NCBI RefSeq assembly: GCF_017876295.1
Contig: NZ_JAGINT010000002.1
Coordinates: forward strand, 3,286,001-3,350,000
DNA: 64,000 nt
Source of the DNA: Kribbella aluminosa
GTDB taxonomy: Bacteria; Actinomycetota; Actinomycetes; Propionibacteriales; Kribbellaceae
Direction: 5' to 3'
The position numbers and the translations under genes are program-made. Under the pieces are notes generated by a model. The model was not told the origin of the DNA, made no database searches, and saw only the letters and a program-made list of their open reading frames with translations. Position 1 is the first letter of the stretch. Every line of letters starts with the position of its first letter. Positions 50,649-59,662 of the stretch are shown piece by piece.

Positions 50649-51959
50649 ATGGGGCCCAGTGCCCGCTATCGCCCCGTAGCCGGCCTGCTCGCCGTTACGG
50701 TCATGCTGCTCGTCACCGCCTGTGCCGGCAGTTCCGGCGCACCCCAGGCCGCCGACGCCCCGAAGATCGAGCTCACCGTCGCGACCTTCAACGAGTTCGG
50801 GTACGCCGACCTGTACGCCGAGTACGAGGCCCAGCACCCGAACATCACGATCGTCGAGCAGCACGCGAAGACCGTCGACGACCACGTGAAGAACCTGGAC
50901 GCGAACCTGGCCCGCGGTACCGGGCTGGCCGACATCGAGGCGATGGAGGTCAGCTGGATCTACAAGTACCTGGCCAAGGCGGACAAGTTCGCCGACCTGC
51001 GCAAGTACGGCGCGGACGATCTGAAGGACCGCTGGCTGGGCTGGAAACTCGACGGTGCCACCACCACCGACGGGAAGGTCATCGGCTACGGCACGGACAT
51101 CGGCCCGGAGGCGATCTGCTACCGCCGCGACCTGTTCGCGAAGGCCGGGCTGCCGACCGACCGGGCGCAGGTCGCGAAGCTGTTCGAGGACTGGCCGTCG
51201 TACTTCGCGGTCGGCCGGAAGTTCAAGCAACGGGTGCCGGGATCGGCGTGGTACGACTCCGCCGTCCTGACCTGGGAGGCGATGCGGAACCAGCTGATCC
51301 AGGCGTACTACTCGAACGAGGACCGCTTCCTCGGCGACGAGAACCCGCTGCTGAAACGCACCTGGGACCAGGTCGTTGCGGGCAGCAAGGACGGGCTGTC
51401 GGCGGGGTTGCCGGCCTGGAGCGACGCCTGGAACTCTGCGTTCCGCACCGACAAGTTCGCGACGATGGCCTGCCCGGGCTGGCTGCTCGGCGTGATCCAG
51501 GACAACGCGGGCAGCTTCGGCAAGGGCAAGTGGGACGTCGCGGACGTGTTCCCGGGCGGCGGTGGCAACTGGGGCGGGTCGTACCTGACCGTCCCGGTCC
51601 AGTCGCAGCATCCCGAGGAGGCCGCCAAGCTCGCCGCCTGGCTGACCGCTCCGGAGCAGCAGGTGAAGGTGTTCAAGACAATCGGCTCGTTCCCGTCGAC
51701 GCTCGACGCGTACAACGACCCGCAGGTGAAGTCGCAGGTGAACGCGTACTTCAACAACGCACCGGTCGGGCAGATCTTCGTCGACCGCGCGCGCAGCGTG
51801 ATCCTCAAGCAGCACAAGGGCCCGCGGGACGGCGAGATCAACCAGATCTTCACGGCCGCACTGGCCCGCGTCGACGCGGGCAAGCAGGCACCGGACGCCG
51901 CCTGGCGGCAGGCGCTCGCGGAGGCGGACAAGGCGGCGACCGTCCGGGTCGGCAGCTGA
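50649..51959 (+). CDS. Orphan ABC sugar-binding lipoprotein
   Basis: Extracellular substrate-binding protein of 436 residues. The signal ends in a lipobox (AVTVMLLVTACAGSSG). The body is of the carbohydrate CUT1 group: KIELTVATFNEFGYADLYAE, TGLADIEAMEVSWIYKYLAK, GYGTDIGPEAICYRRDLFAK, TMACPGWLLGVIQDNAG, NWGGSYLTVPVQSQHPEEAA. Start ATG 50649 follows AGGGAG. No permease genes follow, which is unusual since two normally do; a lacI gene follows instead. It must share permeases from elsewhere or serve as a sensor. Confidence 0.88.
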   Translation: MGPSARYRPVAGLLAVTVMLLVTACAGSSGAPQAADAPKIELTVATFNEFGYADLYAEYEAQHPNITIVEQHAKTVDDHVKNLDANLARGTGLADIEAMEVSWIYKYLAKADKFADLRKYGADDLKDRWLGWKLDGATTTDGKVIGYGTDIGPEAICYRRDLFAKAGLPTDRAQVAKLFEDWPSYFAVGRKFKQRVPGSAWYDSAVLTWEAMRNQLIQAYYSNEDRFLGDENPLLKRTWDQVVAGSKDGLSAGLPAWSDAWNSAFRTDKFATMACPGWLLGVIQDNAGSFGKGKWDVADVFPGGGGNWGGSYLTVPVQSQHPEEAAKLAAWLTAPEQQVKVFKTIGSFPSTLDAYNDPQVKSQVNAYFNNAPVGQIFVDRARSVILKQHKGPRDGEINQIFTAALARVDAGKQAPDAAWRQALAEADKAATVRVGS

Positions 51960-52106
51960 GAAGGCCTCTGAGAACGCCTCTGAGAACCCTGCGCCCTCTG
52001 AAGATTTCTGCCGACACACCCCGCTTCGGTGGCCAACGACCGACGCGTGATCGACCGGCGAGGTACTACGGTGTGAACGCAGGCCGATCACGGACCGAGG
52101 AGGGCC

Positions 52107-53114
52107 ATGAACGAGTCCGGTTCTCCGACGCTGGAGCAGGTCGCGGCGCTCGCCGGGGTGTCCCGGGCGACCGTGTCGCGGGTCGTGAACGGGTCACCGA
52201 AGGTGCTGCCGGACACGGTGGCCGCGGTCGAGCAGGCGATCCTCCAGCTCGGCTACGTCCCGAACCGGGCGGCCCGCGCGCTGGTGACCCGGCGTACGGA
52301 CTCGATCGCGATCGTCGTGCCGGAGCCGGACAGCCGGGTGTTCTCCGACCCGTTCTTCGCCGGCATGCTGAGCGGGGTCAGCCGGACACTGGCGCCGACG
52401 CCGTCCCAGCTGGTGCTGCTGATCGAGCCCGCGGAGGCCGATGACCAGCGCCTGCTGCGCTACCTGCGCGGCGGGCACGTGGACGGCGCGATCATCATCA
52501 GTCACCACGGCCGCGACAACGTGCTGCAGGAGCTGGCGCTGTTGCCGCTGCCGATCGTGTTCAGCGCGCGGCCGCTCGGTGTCGACGTACCGGTCGCGAG
52601 TGTGGACGTGGACAACGTGGCCGGCGCGCGCACCGGCGTCCAGCATCTGCTGGCGATCGGGCGCCGGAAGGTGGCGACGATCGCCGGGCCGCTCGACATG
52701 ACCGCGGGAATCGACCGGTTGACCGGCTACCAGGAAGTGATGAAGGAGGCCGGGCTGCCCGCGATGATCGGGTACGGCGACTTCACCGCGGACGGCGGCG
52801 AGCACGCGACGCAGCGGCTGCTGGACGAGCACCCTGACCTGGACGGACTGTTCGTGGCCTCCGACCTGATGGCGACGGCCGCGCTCCGGGTCCTCTCGCA
52901 GCGCGGCCGGCGGGTCCCCGCCGATGTCGCCGTGGTCGGCTTCGACGACTCGGTGCTGGCCACGACGACCACTCCCAAACTCACCACGGTCCGGCAGCCG
53001 GTGGAGCAGCTGGGCGCCCGGCTGGCCGAGATCCTGCTCGCGAAGATCGCCGGCGCCGACCACCACGATGCCGAGATCTACAGCACCGAACTGATCGTTC
53101 GCGACTCCGCCTGA
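52107..53114 (+). CDS. LacI-family transcriptional regulator
   Basis: Repressor of 335 residues: HTH PTLEQVAALAGVSRATVSRV followed by VNGSPKVLPDTVAAV, hinge LGYVPNRAARALVTRRTDS, and a sugar-binding core (SIAIVVPEPDSRVFSDPFFA, HVDGAIIISHHGRDN, VDVDNVAGARTGVQHLLAIG, LDGLFVASDLMATAALRVL, VVGFDDSVLATTTTPKL). ATG follows AGGAGGGCC. It probably controls the binding protein upstream through the GAGAGCGCTCTC site. Two copies of GCCTCTGAGAA lie in the gap before it. Confidence 0.9.
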   Translation: MNESGSPTLEQVAALAGVSRATVSRVVNGSPKVLPDTVAAVEQAILQLGYVPNRAARALVTRRTDSIAIVVPEPDSRVFSDPFFAGMLSGVSRTLAPTPSQLVLLIEPAEADDQRLLRYLRGGHVDGAIIISHHGRDNVLQELALLPLPIVFSARPLGVDVPVASVDVDNVAGARTGVQHLLAIGRRKVATIAGPLDMTAGIDRLTGYQEVMKEAGLPAMIGYGDFTADGGEHATQRLLDEHPDLDGLFVASDLMATAALRVLSQRGRRVPADVAVVGFDDSVLATTTTPKLTTVRQPVEQLGARLAEILLAKIAGADHHDAEIYSTELIVRDSA

Positions 53115-53193
53115 CACTGGGAACCGCCCAGGGCGGGGCTTTCTTTCGCCCTGCGCGCAGCAAGTGGACCTGACCACTTGTTGACACTTTCGC

Positions 53194-53245
53194 TGGACAT
53201 GAGCGCAACACCTGCCTATTCTCTCTCATCATTGGTCCGTACCAG
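53194..53245 (+). promoter_or_regulatory. Promoter and GntR-type operator of the amino sugar operon
   Basis: TGGACA (53194-53199), a 17-bp spacer and TATTCT (53217-53222) form a good promoter. A HutC/DasR-like dyad TGGTCCGTACCA (53233-53244) sits where transcription should start, so the GntR protein can block its own operon. A separate perfect dyad CAAGTGG-N6-CCACTTG lies at 53161-53180. Confidence 0.65.
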
Positions 53246-53268
53246 TTGGACACGGTGGAGAGATGATG

Positions 53269-53985
53269 ATGTCAGAGCGGGCCGAGCAGCCGAAGTACGA
53301 GCAGGTTGCCGACGAGATCGCGCGGCGGGCGGGGGAGCTGCAGGCGCACGACCACCTGCCGTCGGAACGTGACCTGATGCAGCAGCTCGACGTCAGCCGG
53401 ATGACCGTCCGGCGCGCGATCGAGCAGCTGGTACGGCGCGGGCTGGTCTACCAGGTGCACGGGTCCGGGACGTTCGTCGCCGACCCGGACGTGGTCACGA
53501 AGACGCTCCGGCTGACCAGTTTCACCGAGGACATGCAGCAGCGCGGCCTGACACCGTCCACGACGGTTCTCGGTACGGCGGTGCAGCCGGCCACCGAGGA
53601 CGTCGCCCGGCGCCTCCGGATCGAGCCAGGCGCCGACGTACTCGTGCTGAGCCGGCTGCGGTCGGCCGACGGTACGCCGATGGCGCTGGAGTCGGTGCAC
53701 CTGCCGGCGATGGGGACGGACTGGTCGACATTCGACCCGACCGCCTCGCTGTACGCGCAGATGAGCGCGGCCGGGATCACCGTGGAGCGGGCCGCGCAGT
53801 CCATCCACGCCGTCAACCTCGACCGCGACCAGGCGTACCACCTCGACCAGGCGGTCGGCGCGGCTGCGTTGCAGGTCACCCGGGTCAGCTACACCGAGGC
53901 CGGTGTACCGGTGGAGATCGCGGAGACGATCTACCGCGGCGACCGGTACGGCTACGACGTGGTGATCAACCGGGCGGCGCAGTGA
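53269..53985 (+). CDS. GntR-family (HutC/UTRA) regulator
   Basis: Repressor sensing a phosphosugar, about 238 residues. The winged helix is HLPSERDLMQQLDVSRMTVR followed by RAIEQLVRRGLVYQVHGSGTF; the UTRA effector domain follows (TEDMQQRGLTPSTTVLGTAV, ARRLRIEPGADVLVLSRLRS, YTEAGVPVEIAETIYRGDRY). Three tandem ATG codons (53263, 53266, 53269) are available; spacing from GGAG favours the second or third. Its stop overlaps the ROK kinase start as GTGA. It resembles NagR/DasR-type regulators, in keeping with the amino sugar genes it precedes. Confidence 0.88.
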   Translation: MSERAEQPKYEQVADEIARRAGELQAHDHLPSERDLMQQLDVSRMTVRRAIEQLVRRGLVYQVHGSGTFVADPDVVTKTLRLTSFTEDMQQRGLTPSTTVLGTAVQPATEDVARRLRIEPGADVLVLSRLRSADGTPMALESVHLPAMGTDWSTFDPTASLYAQMSAAGITVERAAQSIHAVNLDRDQAYHLDQAVGAAALQVTRVSYTEAGVPVEIAETIYRGDRYGYDVVINRAAQ

Positions 53986-54866
53986 CTTCTGGGATCCTGG
54001 TCGCTGACATCGGCGGTACGAAGATCGCGGCCGCGCGGGTCGACTCAGCTGGCGTACTGGCGAGCGAGATCCGGCAGGTGCCTACGCCTGCTGGTGTCGT
54101 AGACGCGGTCGTCAAACTGCTCGCAGAGCTGCGGGAGACCGGGGACGTGGCAGTCGCGATCGCGGCCGCGGGTGTCGTCGACGTCGCCGGCGGGAAGGTC
54201 CTCACCTCGACCAGCAGCATCAGCGGCTGGGGCGGCACGCCGCTCGCGGACCTCGTCTCCGAGCGGCTCGGCCTGCCGGTGTGGGTGATCGGCGACGGCA
54301 ACGCATTCGGCATCGGGCTGTCGATCGAGTACGGCGTACCCGATCTGCTGGCCCTGGTCGCTGGGACCGGCGTCGGCGGCAGCCTGATCCTGAACGGCGA
54401 GCCGGTCCTCGGCGCGCACCACGCCGGCGGGCACTTCGGCCACGTGGTCGCCGCCGAGGCAGCTGGAATGCCCTGTCCCTGTGGGCGGATCGGCCACCTC
54501 GAAGCGGTGGCCAGCGGCTACGGGATCCTCGCCTGGTATCACGCGCAGGGCGGCGATCCCACCGTGGCGACGACCCGCGACCTGGCCCGCCGTACCGACG
54601 AACTCGCCCTGGCGGCCCTGCGGACCGGCGGTACGGCGTTGGGTGCCGCGGCGGCCGGTCTGGTGAACGCGATCGATCCGCAGCTCGTCGTCGTCGCGGG
54701 CAGTGTCGCCCGCGCGGGCGAGGTGTGGGAGTCGGCGCTGCGGACGGCGTACCGGGACGGGCTGATCCCGGCGGTCGCGGCGACCCGGCTCGAGGTGTCC
54801 GGCGGCGGTGCGGAGACGGCGCTGCGCGGTGCAGCCCATTACGTGACGAGGAGGATGACGGCATGA
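53982..54866 (+). CDS. ROK-family sugar kinase, probable N-acetylmannosamine kinase
   Basis: ATP-dependent hexosamine kinase of 294 residues. The phosphate-binding motif is GILVADIGGTKIAAARVDS, the ROK glycine region is LVAGTGVGGSLILNGEPVLG, and the zinc motif is GGHFGHVVAAEAAGMPCPCG followed by RIGHLEAVASG, with His instead of the usual Cys in the GC position. Start GTG 53982 is inside the gntR stop, and its own stop overlaps nanE as ATGA. Pairing with NanE suggests it makes ManNAc-6-phosphate. Confidence 0.85.
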   Translation: MTSGILVADIGGTKIAAARVDSAGVLASEIRQVPTPAGVVDAVVKLLAELRETGDVAVAIAAAGVVDVAGGKVLTSTSSISGWGGTPLADLVSERLGLPVWVIGDGNAFGIGLSIEYGVPDLLALVAGTGVGGSLILNGEPVLGAHHAGGHFGHVVAAEAAGMPCPCGRIGHLEAVASGYGILAWYHAQGGDPTVATTRDLARRTDELALAALRTGGTALGAAAAGLVNAIDPQLVVVAGSVARAGEVWESALRTAYRDGLIPAVAATRLEVSGGGAETALRGAAHYVTRRMTA

Positions 54867-55549
54867 TCGCGCGTACTGGGGGTACGGCGCTCGCCGCGCT
54901 CGAGGGCAAGCTGGTGGTCTCCTGCCAGGCGTACCCGGGCGAGCCGATGCGGTCGCCGGCCATTATGGCGGCGGTCGCCCAGGCTGTCGTGCAAGGTGGT
55001 GCGTACGGCGTCCGGGCGCAGGGCATCCAGGACCTGAAGGCGATCCGCCCGCTGGTGGACGTCTGCCTGATCGGCCTGGTGAAACGTGGCTCCGACGGCG
55101 TCTTCATCACGCCGACGGTCGCGGACGCGGTCGACTGCGTCACCGCCGGAGCGGACATCGTCGCGCTCGACGGCACCGCACGGGAGCGGCCGGACGGGCA
55201 GCCGCTGGCCGCGAGCATCGCCGCCGTTCACGAACGCGGCGCCTTGGTGATGGCCGACTGCGGGAGCCTGGACGACGCGCTGTACAGCGTCGACGCCGGC
55301 GCGGACTGTGTCGGCACCACCCTCGCCGGCTACACCGGCGCCCGCCCGGTGAGCCGCGGCCCCGACCTCGAACTCCTCGCCGAACTCGTTGGCGACGTCA
55401 ACGTTCCGGTACTCGCCGAGGGCCGGATCCGGAATCCCCAGGACGCCCAGGCCTGCCTGACCGCCGGCGCGTACGCCGTCGTCGTCGGCACCGCGATCAC
55501 CCACCCGGCCCGAATCACCCGCACGTTCGTCGACCAACTCCACGCCTGA
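54863..55549 (+). CDS. nanE: N-acetylmannosamine-6-phosphate 2-epimerase
   Basis: Converts ManNAc-6-P to GlcNAc-6-P in sialic acid breakdown. The 228-residue TIM-barrel protein has the NanE landmarks LEGKLVVSCQAYPGEPMRSP, GAYGVRAQGIQDLKAIRPL, LIGLVKRGSDGVFITPT, AGADIVALDGTARERPDGQP, VMADCGSLDDALYSVDAGAD, CVGTTLAGYTG and VPVLAEGRIRNPQDAQACL. Full length. No sialic acid lyase (nanA) or sialidase is next to it, so the operon may be fed by free ManNAc or by lyase genes elsewhere. Confidence 0.93.
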   Translation: MIARTGGTALAALEGKLVVSCQAYPGEPMRSPAIMAAVAQAVVQGGAYGVRAQGIQDLKAIRPLVDVCLIGLVKRGSDGVFITPTVADAVDCVTAGADIVALDGTARERPDGQPLAASIAAVHERGALVMADCGSLDDALYSVDAGADCVGTTLAGYTGARPVSRGPDLELLAELVGDVNVPVLAEGRIRNPQDAQACLTAGAYAVVVGTAITHPARITRTFVDQLHA

Positions 55550-55570
55550 CCGCGCGCCCGCACACGGTCC

Positions 55571-56407
55571 CTAGGGTGGGTCGTTCTCGAACTGGAACTG
55601 CACGCGGATCGAGTCGTCCAGTGGTACGACGACCGTGGTGTTGGAGGCGGTCCAGACGTGGGGGACGAGGAAGAGGCGGTCTTTGCCGACGACGAGGAGG
55701 CGGAGGCCGCGGTAGCGGTAGCGGAAGGTTTGGCCGGCGCTCGGGGTGAGGGCGGTTTCCTCGATGTCGGGTGAGCGGAGAGCGAGCCTTTCCTTGGTGT
55801 CGAGGATGACGACCGGGAAGCGGTTCAGGTGGCGGGCGTCGGACTTGGCGAGGCCGCGGCCGGAGTACTGCGCGGTGGTTGCGGTTGCCCAGAACGCGCA
55901 GGTCGTGGTGGCGACGGCGAGCAGTGCGACGAGGATGCGTTGCGAGCCGGCGGTGGGGTCGGCTCTGCGGCGCAGGTAGGTGAGGTAGGCAAGCGTCGCG
56001 GCGGACAGTCCGATGACGCCGGGGACGATGAGCGCGTAGTACGGGATCCCGCCGATCAGTGGATAGGCGAGCAGGCCGAGTACACCCAGGACCAGCACCA
56101 GTACGGCGATCCGCGCGGCCCGGCGTACGGCGACCGTGGCCGGATGGATCGCGTTGTGCAGAAGGAGTCCGGCAACCGCGAGCAGCGTGATCACGAGCAG
56201 CGGGACGAGCAACGGCTGGGGGCTGCGCATCACGTAGTCCTGGGTGCTCAACCCGATCGTGTCGACGTCGATCCCGAAGTACTCGTACTGCGACCGCGCC
56301 GACACGTACCCGAAGTAGAACAGCAAGGCACTCAGCAACGTCACCGGCGCCACGATCCCGGCAGCAAAACTCACCCACCGCTCGGCCTGTGACCGCTCGT
56401 CCGCCAT
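55571..56407 (-). CDS. Hypothetical membrane protein
   Basis: Not recognised. The 278-residue product has about five membrane helices in the first two thirds (VSFAAGIVAPVTLLSALLFY, LLVPLLVITLLAVAGLLLHN, IAVLVLVLGVLGLLAYPLIG, YALIVPGVIGLSAATLAYLT, LVALLAVATTTCAFWATATT), then an outside domain of about 95 residues rich in beta pattern (FPVVILDTKERLALRSPDIE, YRYRGLRLLVVGKDRLFLVP). The start lies 3 bp after the stop of the lipoprotein gene, so they form an operon and probably one envelope complex. Confidence 0.7.
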   Translation of the reverse strand: MADERSQAERWVSFAAGIVAPVTLLSALLFYFGYVSARSQYEYFGIDVDTIGLSTQDYVMRSPQPLLVPLLVITLLAVAGLLLHNAIHPATVAVRRAARIAVLVLVLGVLGLLAYPLIGGIPYYALIVPGVIGLSAATLAYLTYLRRRADPTAGSQRILVALLAVATTTCAFWATATTAQYSGRGLAKSDARHLNRFPVVILDTKERLALRSPDIEETALTPSAGQTFRYRYRGLRLLVVGKDRLFLVPHVWTASNTTVVVPLDDSIRVQFQFENDPP

Positions 56408-56410
56408 TGT

Positions 56411-56971
56411 TCAGCTCGTCGGGGTTTCAGTGGGTTGGGCGGTCAAGGTGATCTGGCTGCCACCCAGGGACTTGAGCTTCTCGCACAGGGTTTCGGTGTC
56501 GCAGGTCGCGGTGGCTGGAATGACCAGCGTGGCGGCGCCTTCGGGGGCGACCTGTTTGAAGCCGACCCAGCATTGCGGGAGGCCCTGGGAGGTCCACAGC
56601 AGTCCCTCGCAGGACTGGGCGTCGGCCGGGCAGCCGGTCTGGTCGGGTTCGAAGATGCCGGCCGGGTTGAACGCGGGCGTACCGAGTTTGATCGTGACGC
56701 CGCTGGGGATGTCTCCGGCCAGCCAGCTGATCGGGTTGCAGGTCGAGCCTCCTTCCGGTATTCCTCCGATCGGGAGCGACGCGATCTCGATGGAAGGCTT
56801 GTTCTGTTGCGATTGCGCTGGCTCGGTGCCGGTCGGCTCCGGGACCGGTTCGCTGGTGCCGCCGGGGGTGCCGACCGTCGCCGGTGGCGCCGTACCGCCG
56901 TCACCGGACGTGCCGGAGCACCCCTGCACCAGCAGAATGAGTACGGAAACCGTCACAGCCCAGAAGCGCAT
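56411..56971 (-). CDS. Hypothetical secreted lipoprotein
   Basis: Not recognised. The 186-residue product from ATG 56971 has a lipoprotein signal (RFWAVTVSVLILLVQGCSG, Cys as the lipid site), a Pro/Thr/Glu-rich linker and a domain with several cysteines (GGSTCNPISWLAG, DQTGCPADAQSCEGLLW, LPQCWVGFKQVA, ATCDTETLCEKL) that may form disulfides. A GTG at 56980 is an alternative start. It is upstream of and almost abuts the membrane protein gene; the two are divergent from the patatin gene. Confidence 0.68.
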   Translation of the reverse strand: MRFWAVTVSVLILLVQGCSGTSGDGGTAPPATVGTPGGTSEPVPEPTGTEPAQSQQNKPSIEIASLPIGGIPEGGSTCNPISWLAGDIPSGVTIKLGTPAFNPAGIFEPDQTGCPADAQSCEGLLWTSQGLPQCWVGFKQVAPEGAATLVIPATATCDTETLCEKLKSLGGSQITLTAQPTETPTS

Positions 56972-57085
56972 GACGACCACCCCCAGGACAAGGATGACCC
57001 TGCGTGCAGATCACGACAACCTTTCGTGCACTCTCCGCTGCGACGGACGCCGAACCGTGGTATCTCTGAGTGATAGGGGGCGCCG

Positions 57086-59662
57086 ATGACTGACCACGAG
57101 ATCCGGATTGCTCTGGTACTGAACGGGGGCGTCAGTCTGGCGGTCTGGATGGGTGGGGTGACGCACGAGCTGGACCTGATCCGGCGGGCGTCCGGCAGGT
57201 CCGGCGCGCCCGGGCCGCAGCGGTACGACGCGGTGATCGCGGACCGGTGGCGGGAGCTGTGCCGGCGCGGGGACGAGCAGCGGCGGATCGTGGTGGACGT
57301 GATCGCGGGGACGAGCGCCGGCGGGCTGAACGGGTCCTTGCTGGCGACCGCGATCGCGAACGGGTCGACGCTCGACCCGGACAGCGAGAACGGGCCTTGG
57401 CTGCGGCAGAAGTGGGTCGCGCTCGGGTCGCTCGACGTCGGCAAGCTGGTGCCGTCCGCGGGCGTGAAGTCGCCGTCGGTGCTCGACGGCAAGTACTTCC
57501 TCCGCCAGGTCGAGGGGCTGCTCAAGGACGTCGCCGACGCCGGCCAGAGCGCCGCCGAGGAGCCGGTGACGTTATTCGTGACGGCGTCCGGTCTGGGCGT
57601 GCAGCAGTTCGAGGCGAAGGACGCAGCCGGACAGGCGTTCGTCGTACCGGATCATCGGTATCTGTACGGCTTCACGAGCGAGGATGCGCCGACGTACGAC
57701 GGGGTGCGGCGGAAGTTCGTCACCGAGGACAAGAACGCGCTGAAGGACACCGAGCTGCTGGCGCGCGCGGCGCGGGCGTCCGCGTCGTTCCCGGCCGCGT
57801 TCGGTCCGGTACTGGAGACGCCGGAGCTGGCCGCGCAACCGCCGCGGCTGCGCCCCGGTCCGGCCGAGGCCGGCGCCTGGCTGATCGACGGCGGCGTCCT
57901 CGACAACGCGCCGTTCGGGCCGGTGCTCGACGTCGTGGCCCGGCGTCCCGTCGTCGGCAAGGCGACCCGCTACGTGCTGTACGTCGTACCGTCCGCGGGG
58001 ATCGGGCACGCGTCGACCGCGCTGCCCGCGGCGAAGGAGCCGAGCTGGCGGGTGTCGGCGCTGTCCGCGGTGCAGTTCCCGCGCGAGGTGGACTTCCGTT
58101 CGGACGTCGAGCAGCTCGAACGCCTGCTGCTGGAGGCGGACGCGTCCTGGTCCGACACCCAGCGGCTCTTCGACCGTTGCCTGGAGCAACCGGACGAGCG
58201 GACCCGGCTGCGGGCGGCGGCCGCGGCGCTGCAACCGGCGTACTGCCGGGGCCGCGCGGCCGGTGGGGTGTGGGAGGCCGTGACGATCGCGAGCCACGAC
58301 CAGTCGACCGTGCTGGACGCCGCGACCGCGCTGTCGGAGTCCGAGATCGACGAGGTACTGCGCACCGAGCACCTGTGGGTCCCCGGGCCGGACGGCTCGA
58401 CCGCCGTGCTGCACGAGGAGGCCGACGGCAAGCCGAGCTGGTGGTGGGGGACCGGTTCGGCGGAGCGGATCGTCCGGTTGATCCTGCGGTCGTTGCGGAC
58501 CCGGATCAGCGCGGCGCCGCGCGCGGAACGGTCCGGGCTGGAGAGGCGGCTGACCGCGGCGAGCGACTGCCTGCTGAAGGTCCAGGCCGTCCGCGACGCA
58601 CTCGACGTACAGCTGGCGGCCGCGGATCTCGACCTGCGACCGGCCGGCGGGGCCGAAGCGGTCGCGGTCGGGCTGAACGACATCTTCGAGCAGTTGCAGA
58701 TCCAGCGCACCCTCGGCGACACGTTCGCCGCCCTGATCAAGAGCGTCGGCCAGGAGTTGGTGGACATCGCGCTCGAGGTCGAGATCGTGTCCCGGTGTAC
58801 GTCGGCGCGGACGCCGGAGCAGCGCAGTGCGCCGTTCCAGTTCCTCCGGCTCGGGCCGGACATCCCGCTGGCGGTGCTCGACGACCTGCAGGAAGGGTCG
58901 ATCGCGAACGAGCTGAACGACCGCATCCTGTACGGCAGCCAGGTCGGGCACTTCGGCGCGTTCGGTGCCGCGGACTGGCGGCGGTGGGACTGGCTGATGG
59001 GCCGGCTGCACTGCGTCGCGCACCTCGGCGCGATGCTCGGCGCGGACGCGGACTGGATCCGCGAGACCCAGCACCAGGTGCTGCAGGCCGAGGGCTGGCA
59101 GCTGGACGCGGTCGCCGAGCGGATCGAGCGGCTGGCCAGGGACTTCCCGGCCGACGCCGGGATGAACGCGTTGCTGACGATGCGGGACGAGCTGAACGCG
59201 TCACCCGAGGGCCGCGCGATCACGAAGGGGCTCGCGGACCGGATGGTCGACGTGTCGGGCGGTCTCGGTCCACAGGTCGGCGACTGGGTGAAGGCGACCG
59301 CCGGGCGGAAGAACCGGCCCGGCTCGTGGCTGCTGCGGACGGCCCGCTGGTTCACCGAACCGGCCCGGCAGGCGGTGTGGGAGCGGACCGTTCGCGGCGC
59401 CAAGGTGACTCCCGCGCAACGGCCGCCGATCTTCGAGCCATGGTTGCCCCTGGCAACAGCTGCGCTGGGGATCGTCCTGCTGGTGGTCGCCGGCGCGGTC
59501 GGCCCGCTCCGGCTGATCGCCGCCGTACTGGCCGGCGCGATCCTCGCACTCAGTGCCGTCCTCGGCGCGATCACCTGGTACGTCCGCCGCACCCGTCGCC
59601 GGATCCGTACGTGGCTGGAGAAGCGGATGCCGGAGATCAGTCCAGCGTCACGAAATCGATGA
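57086..59662 (+). CDS. Patatin-like phospholipase with C-terminal membrane helices (DUF3376 type)
   Basis: Probable lipid acyl hydrolase of 858 residues. The oxyanion loop is LVLNGGVSLAVWMGGVTHEL, the nucleophile Ser77 lies in IAGTSAGGLNGSLLATAIA, and the Asp of the dyad in WLIDGGVLDNAPFGPVLDVV. A long alpha-helical middle region follows, resembling DUF3376. Near residues 785-830 there are hydrophobic segments (LPLATAALGIVLLVVAGAVG and LIAAVLAGAILALSAVLGAI) ending in an Arg-rich tail, so the protein is membrane-anchored. Its last 26 bp overlap the convergent DUF3097 gene. Confidence 0.85.
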   Translation: MTDHEIRIALVLNGGVSLAVWMGGVTHELDLIRRASGRSGAPGPQRYDAVIADRWRELCRRGDEQRRIVVDVIAGTSAGGLNGSLLATAIANGSTLDPDSENGPWLRQKWVALGSLDVGKLVPSAGVKSPSVLDGKYFLRQVEGLLKDVADAGQSAAEEPVTLFVTASGLGVQQFEAKDAAGQAFVVPDHRYLYGFTSEDAPTYDGVRRKFVTEDKNALKDTELLARAARASASFPAAFGPVLETPELAAQPPRLRPGPAEAGAWLIDGGVLDNAPFGPVLDVVARRPVVGKATRYVLYVVPSAGIGHASTALPAAKEPSWRVSALSAVQFPREVDFRSDVEQLERLLLEADASWSDTQRLFDRCLEQPDERTRLRAAAAALQPAYCRGRAAGGVWEAVTIASHDQSTVLDAATALSESEIDEVLRTEHLWVPGPDGSTAVLHEEADGKPSWWWGTGSAERIVRLILRSLRTRISAAPRAERSGLERRLTAASDCLLKVQAVRDALDVQLAAADLDLRPAGGAEAVAVGLNDIFEQLQIQRTLGDTFAALIKSVGQELVDIALEVEIVSRCTSARTPEQRSAPFQFLRLGPDIPLAVLDDLQEGSIANELNDRILYGSQVGHFGAFGAADWRRWDWLMGRLHCVAHLGAMLGADADWIRETQHQVLQAEGWQLDAVAERIERLARDFPADAGMNALLTMRDELNASPEGRAITKGLADRMVDVSGGLGPQVGDWVKATAGRKNRPGSWLLRTARWFTEPARQAVWERTVRGAKVTPAQRPPIFEPWLPLATAALGIVLLVVAGAVGPLRLIAAVLAGAILALSAVLGAITWYVRRTRRRIRTWLEKRMPEISPASRNR

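Noticed and set aside
53161-53180. CAAGTGG-N6-CCACTTG as the terminator of the lacI gene
   Set aside because: Short arms and no U-tract, and it lies right beside promoter elements; an operator role is as likely, so it is mentioned only with the promoter.
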